Assembly: GCA_963708515.1 (NCBI GenBank)
Contig: CAVPSX010000022.1
Span: 248,001 to 312,000, forward strand
Origin: JAPLJM01 sp963708515
GTDB taxonomy: Bacteria > Desulfobacterota > Syntrophia > Syntrophales > Fen-1087
Direction of reading: 5' to 3'
Length of the DNA: 64,000 nucleotides
Notes under the pieces: generated by a model
What the model was told of the DNA's origin: nothing
What the model saw: only the letters and a program-made list of their open reading frames with translations
Databases searched by the model: none
Made by a program: the position numbers and the translations under genes
Part shown: in pieces, positions 8,296 through 17,493 of the stretch
Numbering within the stretch: position 1 is the stretch's first letter
How the letters are laid out: every line of letters begins with the position of its first letter

Positions 8296-9570
8296 TTAAA
8301 CGTCTTTCTTGAGATCGCCGATGAACTCGTCAACGGTCTTTCTGCTTTCGTGCTGCATCAGGATGTCATGGGCCAGATCGCCGCATAGCCTTTCATCATG
8401 GTCCGGCGCAAGGTCCCACTTTTTCATGATCCAATCGCCCGGCCGTTTGAAAAAGACAGTGTTCGACATGGGGTTCAGCCACGCAGGATATTTCATTTCG
8501 TCAAGCTTGTCCTTTTGATACTGCGCGGTTTCAAGAATGTATGCGGCTTGTTTCTTATATTCTTTCTCGCCGTTACGGGTTATTTGCCACCAGAACTTCA
8601 AGGCCCCCAACGCCGAACGGGAACAGGTAATGGTAGGAACGGCATCGTTCAGATAGGGTACCTGAAACGGGTTTTGGCTGTTGAACACGGCGTTCGTTGT
8701 GATGAAAAGGCCCAGAGGCTCATCAAACCCGAAGAATTTATGTCCGCTGACGGCAATTGCGTCAAAAGTAAGCTTCTGCTTGTTGATGACGTCCTTGAAT
8801 GGAGAAAATGGTATGTAGCCGCCAAAGAGCGCCGCATCCAGCATGGTGTAAACAGCAGGCGGATTCGCCCTGCGAAGAGCGGCGGCAATAGCGGGATGAT
8901 CGTCAATAGCCCCCTTGAACGTAGTCCCGATGGCAACCACCACCAGCGCCGGTTTTGTCGGGTCGATCGCCTTTTCAAAGGCGGATACGTCCATTTGACC
9001 CATAGGAACGGCGGGGATGATCCTCAGTTCGAGGTTTTGCAAATCAGCCAATTTCTTGATGGAGTAATGAGCCTGGTCGGAAACATACACAATGGGCAAC
9101 TGCTTTGTCTTAGCCTGAAGGTATTTGACCCCGAAATACATGCCGTGCATATTGCCGTCCGTTCCGCTGTGGGTCACCATGCCCCAGGCCTCGCCGGGCT
9201 TGAAGCCGAATAGTGGCGCGAAATATTCGATGACTTCATTCTCGAAAGCGTGGCTGTTCATCAGGGCGCTTTCTTTTCGGGGGTTGCCCACGTTGTTCAT
9301 CGAAACATTGCACAGCCCGGAGTCAACGAACCACTTATAAAAGTCTTTCATGTTGAGGTTCTGATTGATGGGATAGCCCACGGCATGTTGCTTTCGTTTG
9401 ATCACTTCTTTGGCAAAGGCGTTTAAACGATTCATGGGAAGGGGAGCTGCGAAGGCGTCGCCGACCATTATCCCCGATGGCCCCTTGACCATCAGGTCTT
9501 TCAGCGTATCGGCTCCTGCCACTCCAACTGCCACAGCGCCCGCAAGGTTGATAAACTCTCGACGATTCAT
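8296..9570 (-). CDS. PLP-dependent (histidine/aromatic) decarboxylase-like protein with twin-arginine leader
   Basis: A 424-residue group II PLP decarboxylase-like enzyme. The Schiff-base lysine lies in SGHKFFG (Lys278), the PLP-holding aspartate in LDAALFGG (Asp245), and THSGTDGN (about 134-140) resembles histidine decarboxylases. Unusually, the N-terminus is MNRREFINLAGAVAVGVAG: a twin-arginine pair followed by a hydrophobic stretch, as in Tat-exported proteins, whereas this fold is normally cytoplasmic. AGGAGG precedes the ATG. The next gene downstream is an FAD oxidoreductase. Substrate unknown; export is predicted from the leader only. Confidence 0.8.
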   Translation of the reverse strand: MNRREFINLAGAVAVGVAGADTLKDLMVKGPSGIMVGDAFAAPLPMNRLNAFAKEVIKRKQHAVGYPINQNLNMKDFYKWFVDSGLCNVSMNNVGNPRKESALMNSHAFENEVIEYFAPLFGFKPGEAWGMVTHSGTDGNMHGMYFGVKYLQAKTKQLPIVYVSDQAHYSIKKLADLQNLELRIIPAVPMGQMDVSAFEKAIDPTKPALVVVAIGTTFKGAIDDHPAIAAALRRANPPAVYTMLDAALFGGYIPFSPFKDVINKQKLTFDAIAVSGHKFFGFDEPLGLFITTNAVFNSQNPFQVPYLNDAVPTITCSRSALGALKFWWQITRNGEKEYKKQAAYILETAQYQKDKLDEMKYPAWLNPMSNTVFFKRPGDWIMKKWDLAPDHDERLCGDLAHDILMQHESRKTVDEFIGDLKKDV

Positions 9571-9782
9571 AATTTTGCCTCCTGAATTGAGTTGCGTAGA
9601 CCGGTTTCTCCCGATCTACAGGTTGATGTTTGTTTTCTCCGTTATCCGCGTGGCGAAAATGCCCTCTTTGTGCATTTTACTGGTTGCCTCCTTTTTGTGG
9701 CGTTATCCTTTTTTCAAAGGTCTCCCCCGCCGCTTGCATTATCATCAGTGATAAAGTAAATTATTCTCAGGAGCAATAAAAA

Positions 9783-10523
9783 ATGTTTGCCAGACCGAAA
9801 GAGGCGGCCACGGTTATTCTTCTTCGTCGCCGCGAGGAACAGCCGGCAGAAGGTTTCGAAGTCCTCATGGTACTCAGAAGCCAGGAGAGCAAATTTGTTC
9901 CGGGTTCCTATGTCTTTCCCGGCGGCGCCCTCGATGATCAGGACTGCTCGCCGGAAATGGAAGCGCTCTGCCGGGGCGTCGAACCGTCCGGCGCCTTTGC
10001 CGTCCTGAAGGGCATTCCCACGCCTGCGATGGCCCTGGGCACATGGGTGGCGGGCATCCGCGAAACTTTTGAAGAAGTCGGCCTTCTGCTGGCCTACCGG
10101 GCGGATGGTCGTTTACTGTCTTTCGACCATGACGACGCAGGGCGTTATGAGCGTTACCGATCCCTCCTCAATCAGGAAAAGCTGACCTTCGGGGAAATCC
10201 TGCAAAAAGAGGCGCTCACGCTCGCGGCGGATCGGCTGCATTATTTTTCCCACTGGATCACGCCCGGGTTTTTACCCATCCGTTATGATGTCCGGTTTTT
10301 TGTTGCCGCGGCGCCGGCCGGGCAGGAGGCGCGTCACGACGGCATGGAATTGACCGACCACCTCTGGATCACACCGCGGGAAGCCCTGCGCCGCTGCCGG
10401 GAAAACCGCTTTGAAATGGTTTATCCGACCCTCATGACGATGCAGACCCTGGCGCCGTATCGGCAGATCGAGGAGGTCATTCGCGCCACTGCCGGCAAAC
10501 ACATCGCCGCCGATTCCGGATAA
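9783..10523 (+). CDS. NUDIX hydrolase (NUDT19/CoA-diphosphatase-like)
   Basis: A 246-residue hydrolase with VYVFPGGALDDQD-type entry (YVFPGGALDD) and the core of a Nudix box, AGIRETFEEVGLLL, whose REx2EE residues bind the catalytic metal. The insertion between the PGG strand and the box, and the overall length, resemble the NUDT7/NUDT19 group, which hydrolyses CoA and acyl-CoA diphosphate bonds; that substrate is an inference. An AGGAG motif lies 10 nt upstream of the ATG. The gene is divergent from the decarboxylase-like gene and ends facing the phosphatase gene at 10543. Confidence 0.8.
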   Translation: MFARPKEAATVILLRRREEQPAEGFEVLMVLRSQESKFVPGSYVFPGGALDDQDCSPEMEALCRGVEPSGAFAVLKGIPTPAMALGTWVAGIRETFEEVGLLLAYRADGRLLSFDHDDAGRYERYRSLLNQEKLTFGEILQKEALTLAADRLHYFSHWITPGFLPIRYDVRFFVAAAPAGQEARHDGMELTDHLWITPREALRRCRENRFEMVYPTLMTMQTLAPYRQIEEVIRATAGKHIAADSG

Positions 10524-10542
10524 TCAGGGACTTTCCGCCTTT

Positions 10543-11184
10543 TCAAACCTGATGAAAAATCATGGCCGGCAGTTCCAGACAAGTCAACCGGCCACCATAG
10601 ACAGCGCCTGTGTCAATGCCTATCTTGTTGGGTTCCACCAGCGGAACCGCAAACGGCGTATGCCCGAAAACCACCCTTTTCCCGAAATCATAGGCCGACC
10701 GGATAAACTCAAAGCGGCTCCACAGCAGATCATCCAGGTTCTGATCCGGCAGCGGGACGCCGGGTCTGAGCCCGGCATGAACGAAAATATGATCGTCTGT
10801 TTCATAATAGGGTAAGAGCGACTGGTAAAATCGCAGGTGCTGCTCAGGGACCCGGAAGGATGGATCCTGCCTTGATCGCTGGAATCCGTAGGACGCAAGC
10901 GTGCCGGACCCGCCATTTTCCAGGAACAACTTCGCATCGCGATGATCGAGATAGTAATTGAGAAACATCTGCTCATGATTGCCGAGCAGGCAGATGACGT
11001 GATCCAGTCTCTCCCTGAGCTCAAGGATCGTATCGACCACACCTCTTGGATCGGGACCCCGGTCGATATAATCTCCGATGAAAATCAGCCGGTCCTGCCG
11101 TACATCGATGTCCAGGCGGGCGATCAGTGCTTTGAGCCGGGCTGCACAGCCGTGAATATCCCCGATGGCATAAATACGGCTCAT
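10543..11184 (-). CDS. PP2A/ApaH-like metallophosphatase
   Basis: A 213-residue calcineurin-fold phosphoesterase with every metal-binding motif in order: GDIHG (8-12), GDYIDRG, GNHE, a later FVHAG and GHTPF. This set and length match small serine/threonine protein phosphatases of the PrpA/PrpE type and symmetrical diadenosine tetraphosphatases; sequence alone does not separate the two activities. It starts 8 bp after the stop of the HemN-like gene on the same strand, so it is likely cotranscribed with that gene and the adenylate cyclase upstream. Confidence 0.85.
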   Translation of the reverse strand: MSRIYAIGDIHGCAARLKALIARLDIDVRQDRLIFIGDYIDRGPDPRGVVDTILELRERLDHVICLLGNHEQMFLNYYLDHRDAKLFLENGGSGTLASYGFQRSRQDPSFRVPEQHLRFYQSLLPYYETDDHIFVHAGLRPGVPLPDQNLDDLLWSRFEFIRSAYDFGKRVVFGHTPFAVPLVEPNKIGIDTGAVYGGRLTCLELPAMIFHQV

Positions 11185-11192
11185 GATCTTTC

Positions 11193-12479
11193 TCAGGACC
11201 CCTGTTCGCGGCAGAAGTCACGGAAGTTGTTCACGGAAATAAAGAATTCCCGCATCATGATCACCCAGTGATACCGCCCCCTGGGGGTTAGATAATAATC
11301 GGGTGGATCATACCGCAGGCCACCCGCCAGACGGAATGCCACCAGATCCAGCCAGAGATGCCGGAAGAGGGGATCGCCGTATTTTTTCAGCAGGGCCGGG
11401 ATGTCCAGTTTCATCCCGAAGAGTTTCATGAGAAAATCGTAGCGGATCTGATCCTTAAGGCTGAAATCGCGGGAGGCCATGAGCGGCAACTCGCCGCGCT
11501 CGACCTGGGCGATATACTGCCTGATGTTGAAGGTATTGGCGTAGCAGGTTCCGTTCAGGTAGCCGATGGAGCCGCTGCCGAGCCCGGCATATTCGTCGTA
11601 ATCCACGATATATTCGTCGATCATGGCCGTTTTTTTTGAGAAGCACCAAGCCGAGGAGAACCGGTAGGCGGGCACGAGCCGTTCGACGATCCGGTGATAA
11701 AAACGCTCTTCCTGGCGATCATCCACCCGCCCCAGGGTTTTGCTCACCGCCTCGCGCGTGGAATCCGAAACCATCAGCGGATAGTAGGTGATCTGATCCA
11801 TCCCGATCTCCATGAGGATGTCCAGGTCGCGGTTGAGGATGTCCATGCTCTGGGAGGGAAAATTGAAGATCATATCGGCGTTGAGGGTATCGAATTGCCC
11901 AAGCACCTGCTTGAGCCGGTCGCGGATGGCTTCGCCGCTGCCGTACTTGTCGAAGCGGTCCATCGCCTTGAGCAGGCCGTTGTCAAAGCTTTGAATCCCC
12001 ACGGAAAGCCGGTTCACGCCCACGCGTTTCAAGGCGGCGATGTTCGCATCGGTCAGATGATTCGGGTTGGTTTCAACGGATATCTCGCGGATCCTGGAAG
12101 GACTCGCACGGGCCAGTGCGAGCGTTTCTTCGAGTTCGTCGATCAGAACGGTCGGGGTGCCGCCGCCGACATAGATGCCCTGAAAGTCGAATCCCCTTTT
12201 CTGATAGAGCAGCAGCTCCAGGCGCAGGGCCCGGAAATAATCCCGGCAGAGGGATTCATCGAAGACGATACGGTTGAAGGAGCAGTAAGGACAGAGTTTC
12301 TCGCAGAAGGGGATGTGCAGATACAGAAGGCGCGGCTTCTGCTGTGTTACCTGCGGAATCCGTGGCGCGACGCCGTCTTCAAAGCGCATCGCCCTGGCAA
12401 ATTCCTGCCGCACCTTTCGCGTGATGATCTGATTAATCAAGGAAAACCCCGCCGGCAAAGTCGTTGTGCCGATCGCCAC
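11193..12479 (-). CDS. HemN/HemW-like coproporphyrinogen oxidase-family radical SAM protein
   Basis: A 428-residue radical SAM protein. HIPFCEKLCPYCSF holds the CxxxCxxC cluster motif with the extra cysteine two residues on that marks the HemN family; GIYVGGGTPT and ISVETNPNHL follow as in that family. The C-terminal half differs from true HemN, so it may be a HemW-like haem-carrier/chaperone or a methyltransferase-type member (ChuW/HutW group) rather than coproporphyrinogen dehydrogenase. Start is GTG at 12479 without a strong ribosome binding site. It lies 15 bp after the adenylate cyclase gene and before a metallophosphatase. Confidence 0.8.
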   Translation of the reverse strand: MAIGTTTLPAGFSLINQIITRKVRQEFARAMRFEDGVAPRIPQVTQQKPRLLYLHIPFCEKLCPYCSFNRIVFDESLCRDYFRALRLELLLYQKRGFDFQGIYVGGGTPTVLIDELEETLALARASPSRIREISVETNPNHLTDANIAALKRVGVNRLSVGIQSFDNGLLKAMDRFDKYGSGEAIRDRLKQVLGQFDTLNADMIFNFPSQSMDILNRDLDILMEIGMDQITYYPLMVSDSTREAVSKTLGRVDDRQEERFYHRIVERLVPAYRFSSAWCFSKKTAMIDEYIVDYDEYAGLGSGSIGYLNGTCYANTFNIRQYIAQVERGELPLMASRDFSLKDQIRYDFLMKLFGMKLDIPALLKKYGDPLFRHLWLDLVAFRLAGGLRYDPPDYYLTPRGRYHWVIMMREFFISVNNFRDFCREQGS

Positions 12480-12494
12480 TCGCTCTATTCCGGT

Positions 12495-13957
12495 TCAGTT
12501 CGGATCTTTAAAAACCCGTTTCCAGCTGCCCGTCACCGGCAAGCCGCTTGCCCAGTAACCGGATGCGCTGATCCTGTTGTTGTCACGTTTTCCAGTCATA
12601 TTGCCACTGGTCGATCTACCATCCGGTAGCCATCCATCGAGTTTGAGAGAGAGATTTCCGTCAGCGGAAATTCTTCCTTTCATATGGGAGGAATTCCCGG
12701 TCCAACGGTGGGTCCACGTCGCCACGACTTTATCCTGCTCAATCTTCAAGTCCACGTCCCAGCACATTTTCTTCTGTGAGGAGCTGCGAGGTTCGTTGCA
12801 TAAACGACCTTCGTAAGTTCCATCGAATCGATCGGGGGCCTTGACATCTTTTACGGACAGTGCCGCAGCAGGCGCATTCGCGGTTCGCTGGGGTTCTGCC
12901 GTTCGTGGAAGCACGGCCTGACCATCCGGCGGCCTGCCCGTCTTCTTCTCCTGCGCCGTCAACTCTGCCGCGCGCCTTTCCGCCGCCGCGCGTTTGATTT
13001 CCTGATCGAGACGCTTCTTTTCGTTTTCCACCCGATCCAGCGCTGCTTTGGCTTCTTGCGTTTCGGCTTCTATCTTTGCCTTGCGTAGCTGTGCCTCTGC
13101 GGCCTGACGTTGATACGCCTCTGCCTCTAACTTCGCCTGGAGCTGTTGCGCCTTTGCCGTCAGTTGTTCCTCGTTCGCCTTGGCCTTCTCTGCAGCCTTC
13201 GTTTTGCCTCTGCGGACTGGCGTTCCAGATCGGCTGCCTGACGAGGCTCCTGGGCACGACGCGGTTCATAATTTTGAAAGATCCAATAACCGCCGCCTGC
13301 GACCGCGATAAGCGCGATAACGGTGGCGATGATGCCGGTCAGCTTCCGGCCCTTCGGTTGTTCCGGCTTCAAGGTTGCCGGCATCGATGCACCGTCAGCC
13401 TCGGCAATCGAGAAGGTCCGGATCGGCTGCACGATATTTTTGAAGCTGCGCTCGCCCATAGAGATGAACTGCAGCGTCAGTTTATTCTGTATCTGATCAT
13501 ACACGCTGCCCGAAATGCTGATACCGCCTGGCTCTGCGATGGTCTGGATGCGTGCCGCAACGTTGACGCCATCACCCAGCAGATCATCACCCTGCACGAT
13601 GACATCACCGAGATTGATGCCGATACGAAACCACATGCGCTGGTCTTCCGGCAGGTGCTCGTTGCGCGTGCGCAACGCAGTTTGGATTTCGGTTGCGCAC
13701 CGCACGGATTCAACCGTGCTCGGAAATTCGGCAAGCACTGCATCTCCTGCGGTATTGAAAATCCGACCATGGTGCTGCCTGATCAGCTCGTCAAAAATCT
13801 CGCGATGGCCGCGGAAGATCTTAACCGTACGCTCCTCGTTTACCTGCATCATTCGGCTGTAACCGAAGACGTCGGCCACCAGGATTGTCGCCAGCCTGCG
13901 TTCGAGCGACGGCCGGCTGTCTGCCGGCGGGTTGTCGTCCTGCATGTCTTGCTCCAA
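12495..13957 (-). pseudogene. Membrane-anchored class III adenylate/guanylate cyclase, one frameshift
   Basis: Two frames make one protein. The first (13957-13160) has a class III cyclase domain at about residues 20-190 (ATILVADVFGYSRMM, FNTAGDAVLAEFPS, GINLGDVIVQGDDLLGDGVN) and a membrane segment after GRKLTGIIATVIALIAVAGG. The sequence then shifts near 13196-13200, where an A-run reads one base short; the other frame continues a long Ala/Glu/Lys coiled coil and an unassigned ~100-residue C-terminal domain (FDGTYEGRLCNE, CWDVDLKIEQDKVVATW, GSWKRVF) to 12495. The homopolymer site suggests a sequence error rather than decay. The C-terminal domain would lie outside the membrane and may sense a ligand (inference). 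Confidence 0.8.
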
Positions 13958-14010
13958 AACACCGCAAACTTGTGAGGGTCATTTTTGCCATGCTCCCGCA
14001 AAGGACGCTT

Positions 14011-14247
14011 TTAACTATGCGGCGAGCTCATGATGGTTGACTGATAGCTTTCGTATTCCGCCCTGGTCATGTTTCTCCCACATGCTTCGCAGGCCATGTA
14101 TTTGAATATAACCGCACAGCCGAGCATGTCCGTTCTGATCACATCATCGATTCGAGTATCACCCACTTGTGTCCTGGATTTCAAGGCAATTTTATCACTC
14201 CCGCACCGGGAACAGGTCGGCCGTGATTTAGGGTCATGCTTATTCAT
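14011..14247 (-). CDS. Small zinc-ribbon protein, function unknown
   Basis: A 78-residue protein with two CxxC pairs (CSRCGSDK and CEACGRNM) about 35 residues apart, which would form one zinc ribbon. Nothing else is recognisable. A GAGGA motif lies about 13 nt before the ATG at 14247. It stands alone between the cyclase gene and the divergent peptide deformylase gene. Confidence 0.55.
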   Translation of the reverse strand: MNKHDPKSRPTCSRCGSDKIALKSRTQVGDTRIDDVIRTDMLGCAVIFKYMACEACGRNMTRAEYESYQSTIMSSPHS

Positions 14248-14412
14248 GCTGTGACATTTTTCCTCTCAGGCAAGTCTGAAACGGCGGGCCCTTTTTAACA
14301 TGGAATTCTCTGCGAATCCAGCTTTTCTTGATTGAAAGGGCAGGCGCATGTGGCTTGAATTCGTTCTGGAATGGTGTTATAGACATTGGCAAATTCTTTC
14401 GAGCAGGAACCC

Positions 14413-14979
14413 ATGCTCATGAGCAAGATAAAAGTTTTTGCGCTCTGGCGCGATGAAAAAATGAATGACGAGGAAGCCCGTATCCTGAGGACGCCCTGCG
14501 CGGAAATCTCCGTCCCCCTGGCCTCGGAAACCCTGCGGGAGATTCAGTGCCTGCTGCAATCTTTTCTGGAGAGAGATGATGCCCTGGGATTGGCCGCCCC
14601 GCAGATCGGCATCAGCAAGCGTGTGATTGTTTTCCGCAACAAAAACTTGGAGATCAAGGGTCGATGCAACCTTGCGGATTGTGATGTTCTGGTCAATCCG
14701 CGCATCACCCAGGCCCGGGGAGAGCCGGTCAAGGGCCTGGAGGGCTGCCTGTCCTGCCCGGATCTCCAGGTGGAAATCGACCGTTTTCCCGAAATCAAGG
14801 TCCGGGCCCTTGACCGGGAGGGCCGGAAAATCAGCAAGCGCTACAACGATTTTCTCGCACGGATTGTCCAGCACGAAATGGATCACCTCGAGGGAAAGCT
14901 CATCGTCGATTACGAGGGCGCTGCCTATGTGCCCGAAAAGAAAAAAGGTTTTTTCGACCGTTTGTTCAAGAAGGCTTAA
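14413..14979 (+). CDS. def: Peptide deformylase
   Basis: A 188-residue enzyme that removes the formyl group from new N-terminal methionines. All three signature motifs are present: GLAAPQIGIS, EGCLSCP (metal cysteine) and QHEMDHLEG (metal histidines and catalytic glutamate). The start at 14413 is preferred because AGGA lies six bases upstream; a TTG at 14386 would add nine residues. The C-terminus is a short lysine-rich tail (PEKKKGFFDRLFKKA). No methionyl-tRNA formyltransferase gene, its usual partner, is adjacent. Confidence 0.93.
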   Translation: MLMSKIKVFALWRDEKMNDEEARILRTPCAEISVPLASETLREIQCLLQSFLERDDALGLAAPQIGISKRVIVFRNKNLEIKGRCNLADCDVLVNPRITQARGEPVKGLEGCLSCPDLQVEIDRFPEIKVRALDREGRKISKRYNDFLARIVQHEMDHLEGKLIVDYEGAAYVPEKKKGFFDRLFKKA

Positions 14980-15060
14980 CGCCGGCGGCGTTGAAACCCT
15001 GCCGCACATCCCCCTGAACCACATCAAGCAAATAATATTAGAATTTATAGCTTTGCATAA

Positions 15061-15206
15061 CCGGTCAAAAATGGTTCGCAGGCGGCGATTGAAAGAATTG
15101 CCGCATTTCCATGAATTAGACTAATTTATGGATTTCAAAATATTTTGATCTTGTAATATTTGATGCGAAAAAGATTAAGAGCAGCGGCGAAGCCATTTTT
15201 GACCGG
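15061..15206. repeat. MITE-like element, copy A
   Basis: A 146-bp element bounded by inverted repeats: ccggtcaaaaatggt at 15061-15075 and gccatttttgaccgg at 15192-15206 (14 of 15 match). The interior is AT-rich and non-coding. Related copies lie at 35130-35290 (opposite orientation) and 37905-38053. It sits between peptide deformylase and the ABC transporter operon. Confidence 0.65.
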
Positions 15207-15215
15207 CCTCGAAGT

Positions 15216-15917
15216 TTATATGGCTTTGCGCCAGGCAAGGCGATTCTCCAGCCAGCGTGACAGCGTCGTGAAGGCAAAGCAGATGATGAAGTAAATCACG
15301 GAAATAAATAGAAAGATTTCCGCCGGGTAGATCATGGTTCGGTTATTGACCTGGGTGGCCACGTGGGTCAGCTCGGAGACGCCGACGATGAAGGCCAGCG
15401 ACGTGTCCTTGATCATGGAGACGAACTGGTTCACGAAAGACGGGATCATGTTGCGCAGCGCCTGGGGCAGAATGACAAAAACCATGACCTGCCAGTGGTG
15501 CAGGCCCGTGGACAGGGCCGCTTCCGTCTGTCCCCGGGGGATGCCTTCGATGCCTGCCTGGACGATCTGCGACATGTAGGCGGACGTGAATATGGCCAGC
15601 GCCGCGATGACCGTCCAGTTTTCCGGTACGATACCCCCGGCCAGAAAGGGCAGCAGGAAATACATCCAGAAAATGACCAGAAGCAGCGGGATGCCGCGCA
15701 CGGCATTCACGACCGCCAGTGTCGGATAACGGATGAAGCGGCTGTGGGCGACGCACATCAAGCCCAGGATCAATCCGCCGAAAAAGGAAAGAACCAGCGC
15801 GATCACGGCCAGATAGAGCGTCAGAACCACGCCGCCGATGGGACCGCTGGGATAGCGGCCGATCATGAAGTGGGCCATGTTGTTCCAGATCACGCTGAAA
15901 TCAAAACCGGATTCCAT
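15216..15917 (-). CDS. Polar amino acid ABC transporter permease (GltK/HisM type)
   Basis: A 233-residue inner-membrane permease with about five membrane segments and the HisM-type domain. The EAA loop that contacts the ATPase is present as GQTEAALSTGLHHWQVMVF with LPQALRNMIPSFVNQF after it. Last gene of the minus-strand operon ATPase - binding protein - permease - permease, two bases after the preceding permease. The pair resembles Glu/Asp (GltJ/GltK) systems, but the substrate is not proved. Confidence 0.88.
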   Translation of the reverse strand: MESGFDFSVIWNNMAHFMIGRYPSGPIGGVVLTLYLAVIALVLSFFGGLILGLMCVAHSRFIRYPTLAVVNAVRGIPLLLVIFWMYFLLPFLAGGIVPENWTVIAALAIFTSAYMSQIVQAGIEGIPRGQTEAALSTGLHHWQVMVFVILPQALRNMIPSFVNQFVSMIKDTSLAFIVGVSELTHVATQVNNRTMIYPAEIFLFISVIYFIICFAFTTLSRWLENRLAWRKAI

Positions 15918-15919
15918 GG

Positions 15920-16627
15920 CTACCGCACCCCCATGGGATTCAGGACGTGTTTGCTGTAGAGCGTGACGAGCCAGGTAATAATCAGCGAAAGCCCTAGATA
16001 AACCAGCGTTGCCGCCGTAAAGGCCTCGAAACCTTTAAAGGTGTAGCTTTCCACCTGCCGGGCCTGGTAGGTCAGTTCCGCCACCCCGATGGTCATGGCC
16101 AGCGAGGAGTTCTTCGTCAGGTTCAGGAACTGATTGATCAGCGGGGGAATCGTCAACCGCACCGCCTGGGGCAGGATAATGTGGTACATGGATCCCAGGT
16201 AGGAAAAACCGGAGCTGCGCGCCGCCTCCATCTGTTCCTTGGGAATCGACCGGACACCCGAGCGGATGTCTTCGGCAATAAAGGCGGAGGTATAAATCGT
16301 CAGTGCGATGACGGCCGCCGCAAATTCAAAATTCATGGTGTTCATCCAGTCATTGACCGCCTGCGGCAGGATCTTGTAGGATCCGAAATACCAGAAGAAG
16401 ATCTGAACCAGCAGGGGCGTATTGCGGAAAAACTCCAGGTAGGCATGGGAAAACCAGAGGATCGGCTTGATCTGGCTCATGCGCATGACGGCGATGAGCA
16501 ATCCCAGAATAAAAGAAAGGGCAATCGACACCACGGACAGTTGCAGCGTGATTTTAACCCCCGAAACGATCCATTCGAAGTACTGTCCGGAAGTGATGAT
16601 TGCCCAATCAAATTGATAATTCAACAC
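15920..16627 (-). CDS. Polar amino acid ABC transporter permease (GltJ/HisQ type)
   Basis: A 235-residue permease of the same family as its downstream neighbour, with the EAA loop KEQMEAARSSGFSYLGSMY and LPQAVRLTIPPLINQF. It should form a heterodimer with the next gene product in the inner membrane. Start is a GTG at 16627. It lies 22 bp after the substrate-binding protein gene. Confidence 0.88.
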   Translation of the reverse strand: MLNYQFDWAIITSGQYFEWIVSGVKITLQLSVVSIALSFILGLLIAVMRMSQIKPILWFSHAYLEFFRNTPLLVQIFFWYFGSYKILPQAVNDWMNTMNFEFAAAVIALTIYTSAFIAEDIRSGVRSIPKEQMEAARSSGFSYLGSMYHIILPQAVRLTIPPLINQFLNLTKNSSLAMTIGVAELTYQARQVESYTFKGFEAFTAATLVYLGLSLIITWLVTLYSKHVLNPMGVR

Positions 16628-16649
16628 AGGCGGCGAAACTCCCTAATCC

Positions 16650-17470
16650 TTATTTATCCGCCACAATCTTGAAATTGCCGCGATTCATCTGAAAGGCCTT
16701 GCCTTTGGGGCCGAACCATTTGTCGAAGATCTGCTTTGCTTCACCCGATTTTTTCCATCTCCAGCAGCGTCGCGTTGACAAAATTGACAAGGTTCTTATC
16801 GCCCTTGCGCATCCCGAGCCCGTAGGGTTCATCTGAAATCCGGATATCGGGGATTTCATATTTTTCCTTGTCCGGGGCTTTGGATAGAATATTGGCCAGA
16901 ATCGATTCATCCGTGGTGATGGCAAAGACCTTGCCCTGCTGGAGCGCCAGGAAGGACGGCGCATGCTCATCAAAGGCCTGGATGGTTGCGGTCGGCAGGG
17001 CCTTTTTGGCATTCTGCTCCGAGGTCGTGCCCTTGGCCGTGCCGATCTTCTTGCCTTCGAGGTCGGCCAGCGTCTTGACGGTTCCCTTTTCGGGTGATGA
17101 ACTTCTGACCCGTGAGGAAGTAGGTGTAACTGAAGTCGATTTGCTTGGCCCGCTCCTCGGTCTTGGTCATCGTCGCGGCGACGAGATCGACATTGCCGGA
17201 AACCAACTGGGGAATCCGCGTCGCCCCGGTTAACGGTTTAAATTCGGCTTTGACGCCCAGTTTCCTGGCGATGGCATTACAGAAATCAACATCATAACCG
17301 ATGAGTTCCCTTGTTTTTTCATCAATATACCCAAATCCATGGATGGAATCCCGGACACCGAAGACCATCACACCCTTTGCCTTGATTGATGCAAGGGTAT
17401 CCGCCAGGGCTGCGGAGCCAAAGCCTGCCATCAATACGAATGCCAACAACATCATACCCCATTTTTTCAT
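16650..17470 (-). pseudogene. Periplasmic amino acid-binding protein of the ABC transporter, two frameshifts
   Basis: A Gln/Glu/Asp-type (SBP_bac_3) binding protein with a signal peptide (MKKWGMMLLAFVLMAGFGSA), then GVRDSIHGFGYIDEKTRELI and GNVDLVAATMTKTEERAKQI. The frame shifts first near 17093-17096 (EKGTVKTLADLEGKKIGTAK continues in another frame) and again near 16752, where a run of six A in ATGGAAAAAATCGGG is one too long; removing one A gives MEKSGEAKQIFDKWFGPKG and the normal end. GAGGAGG precedes the ATG. The rest of the operon is in order, so base errors are a likely explanation. Confidence 0.82.
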
Positions 17471-17493
17471 GTCCTTACCTCCTCTTTCAAAGT

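Noticed and set aside
16735..16760. In-frame UGA near the end of the amino acid-binding protein as selenocysteine
   Set aside because: Sequence after the UGA is meaningless in that frame; removing one A from the preceding A-run restores a normal C-terminus.
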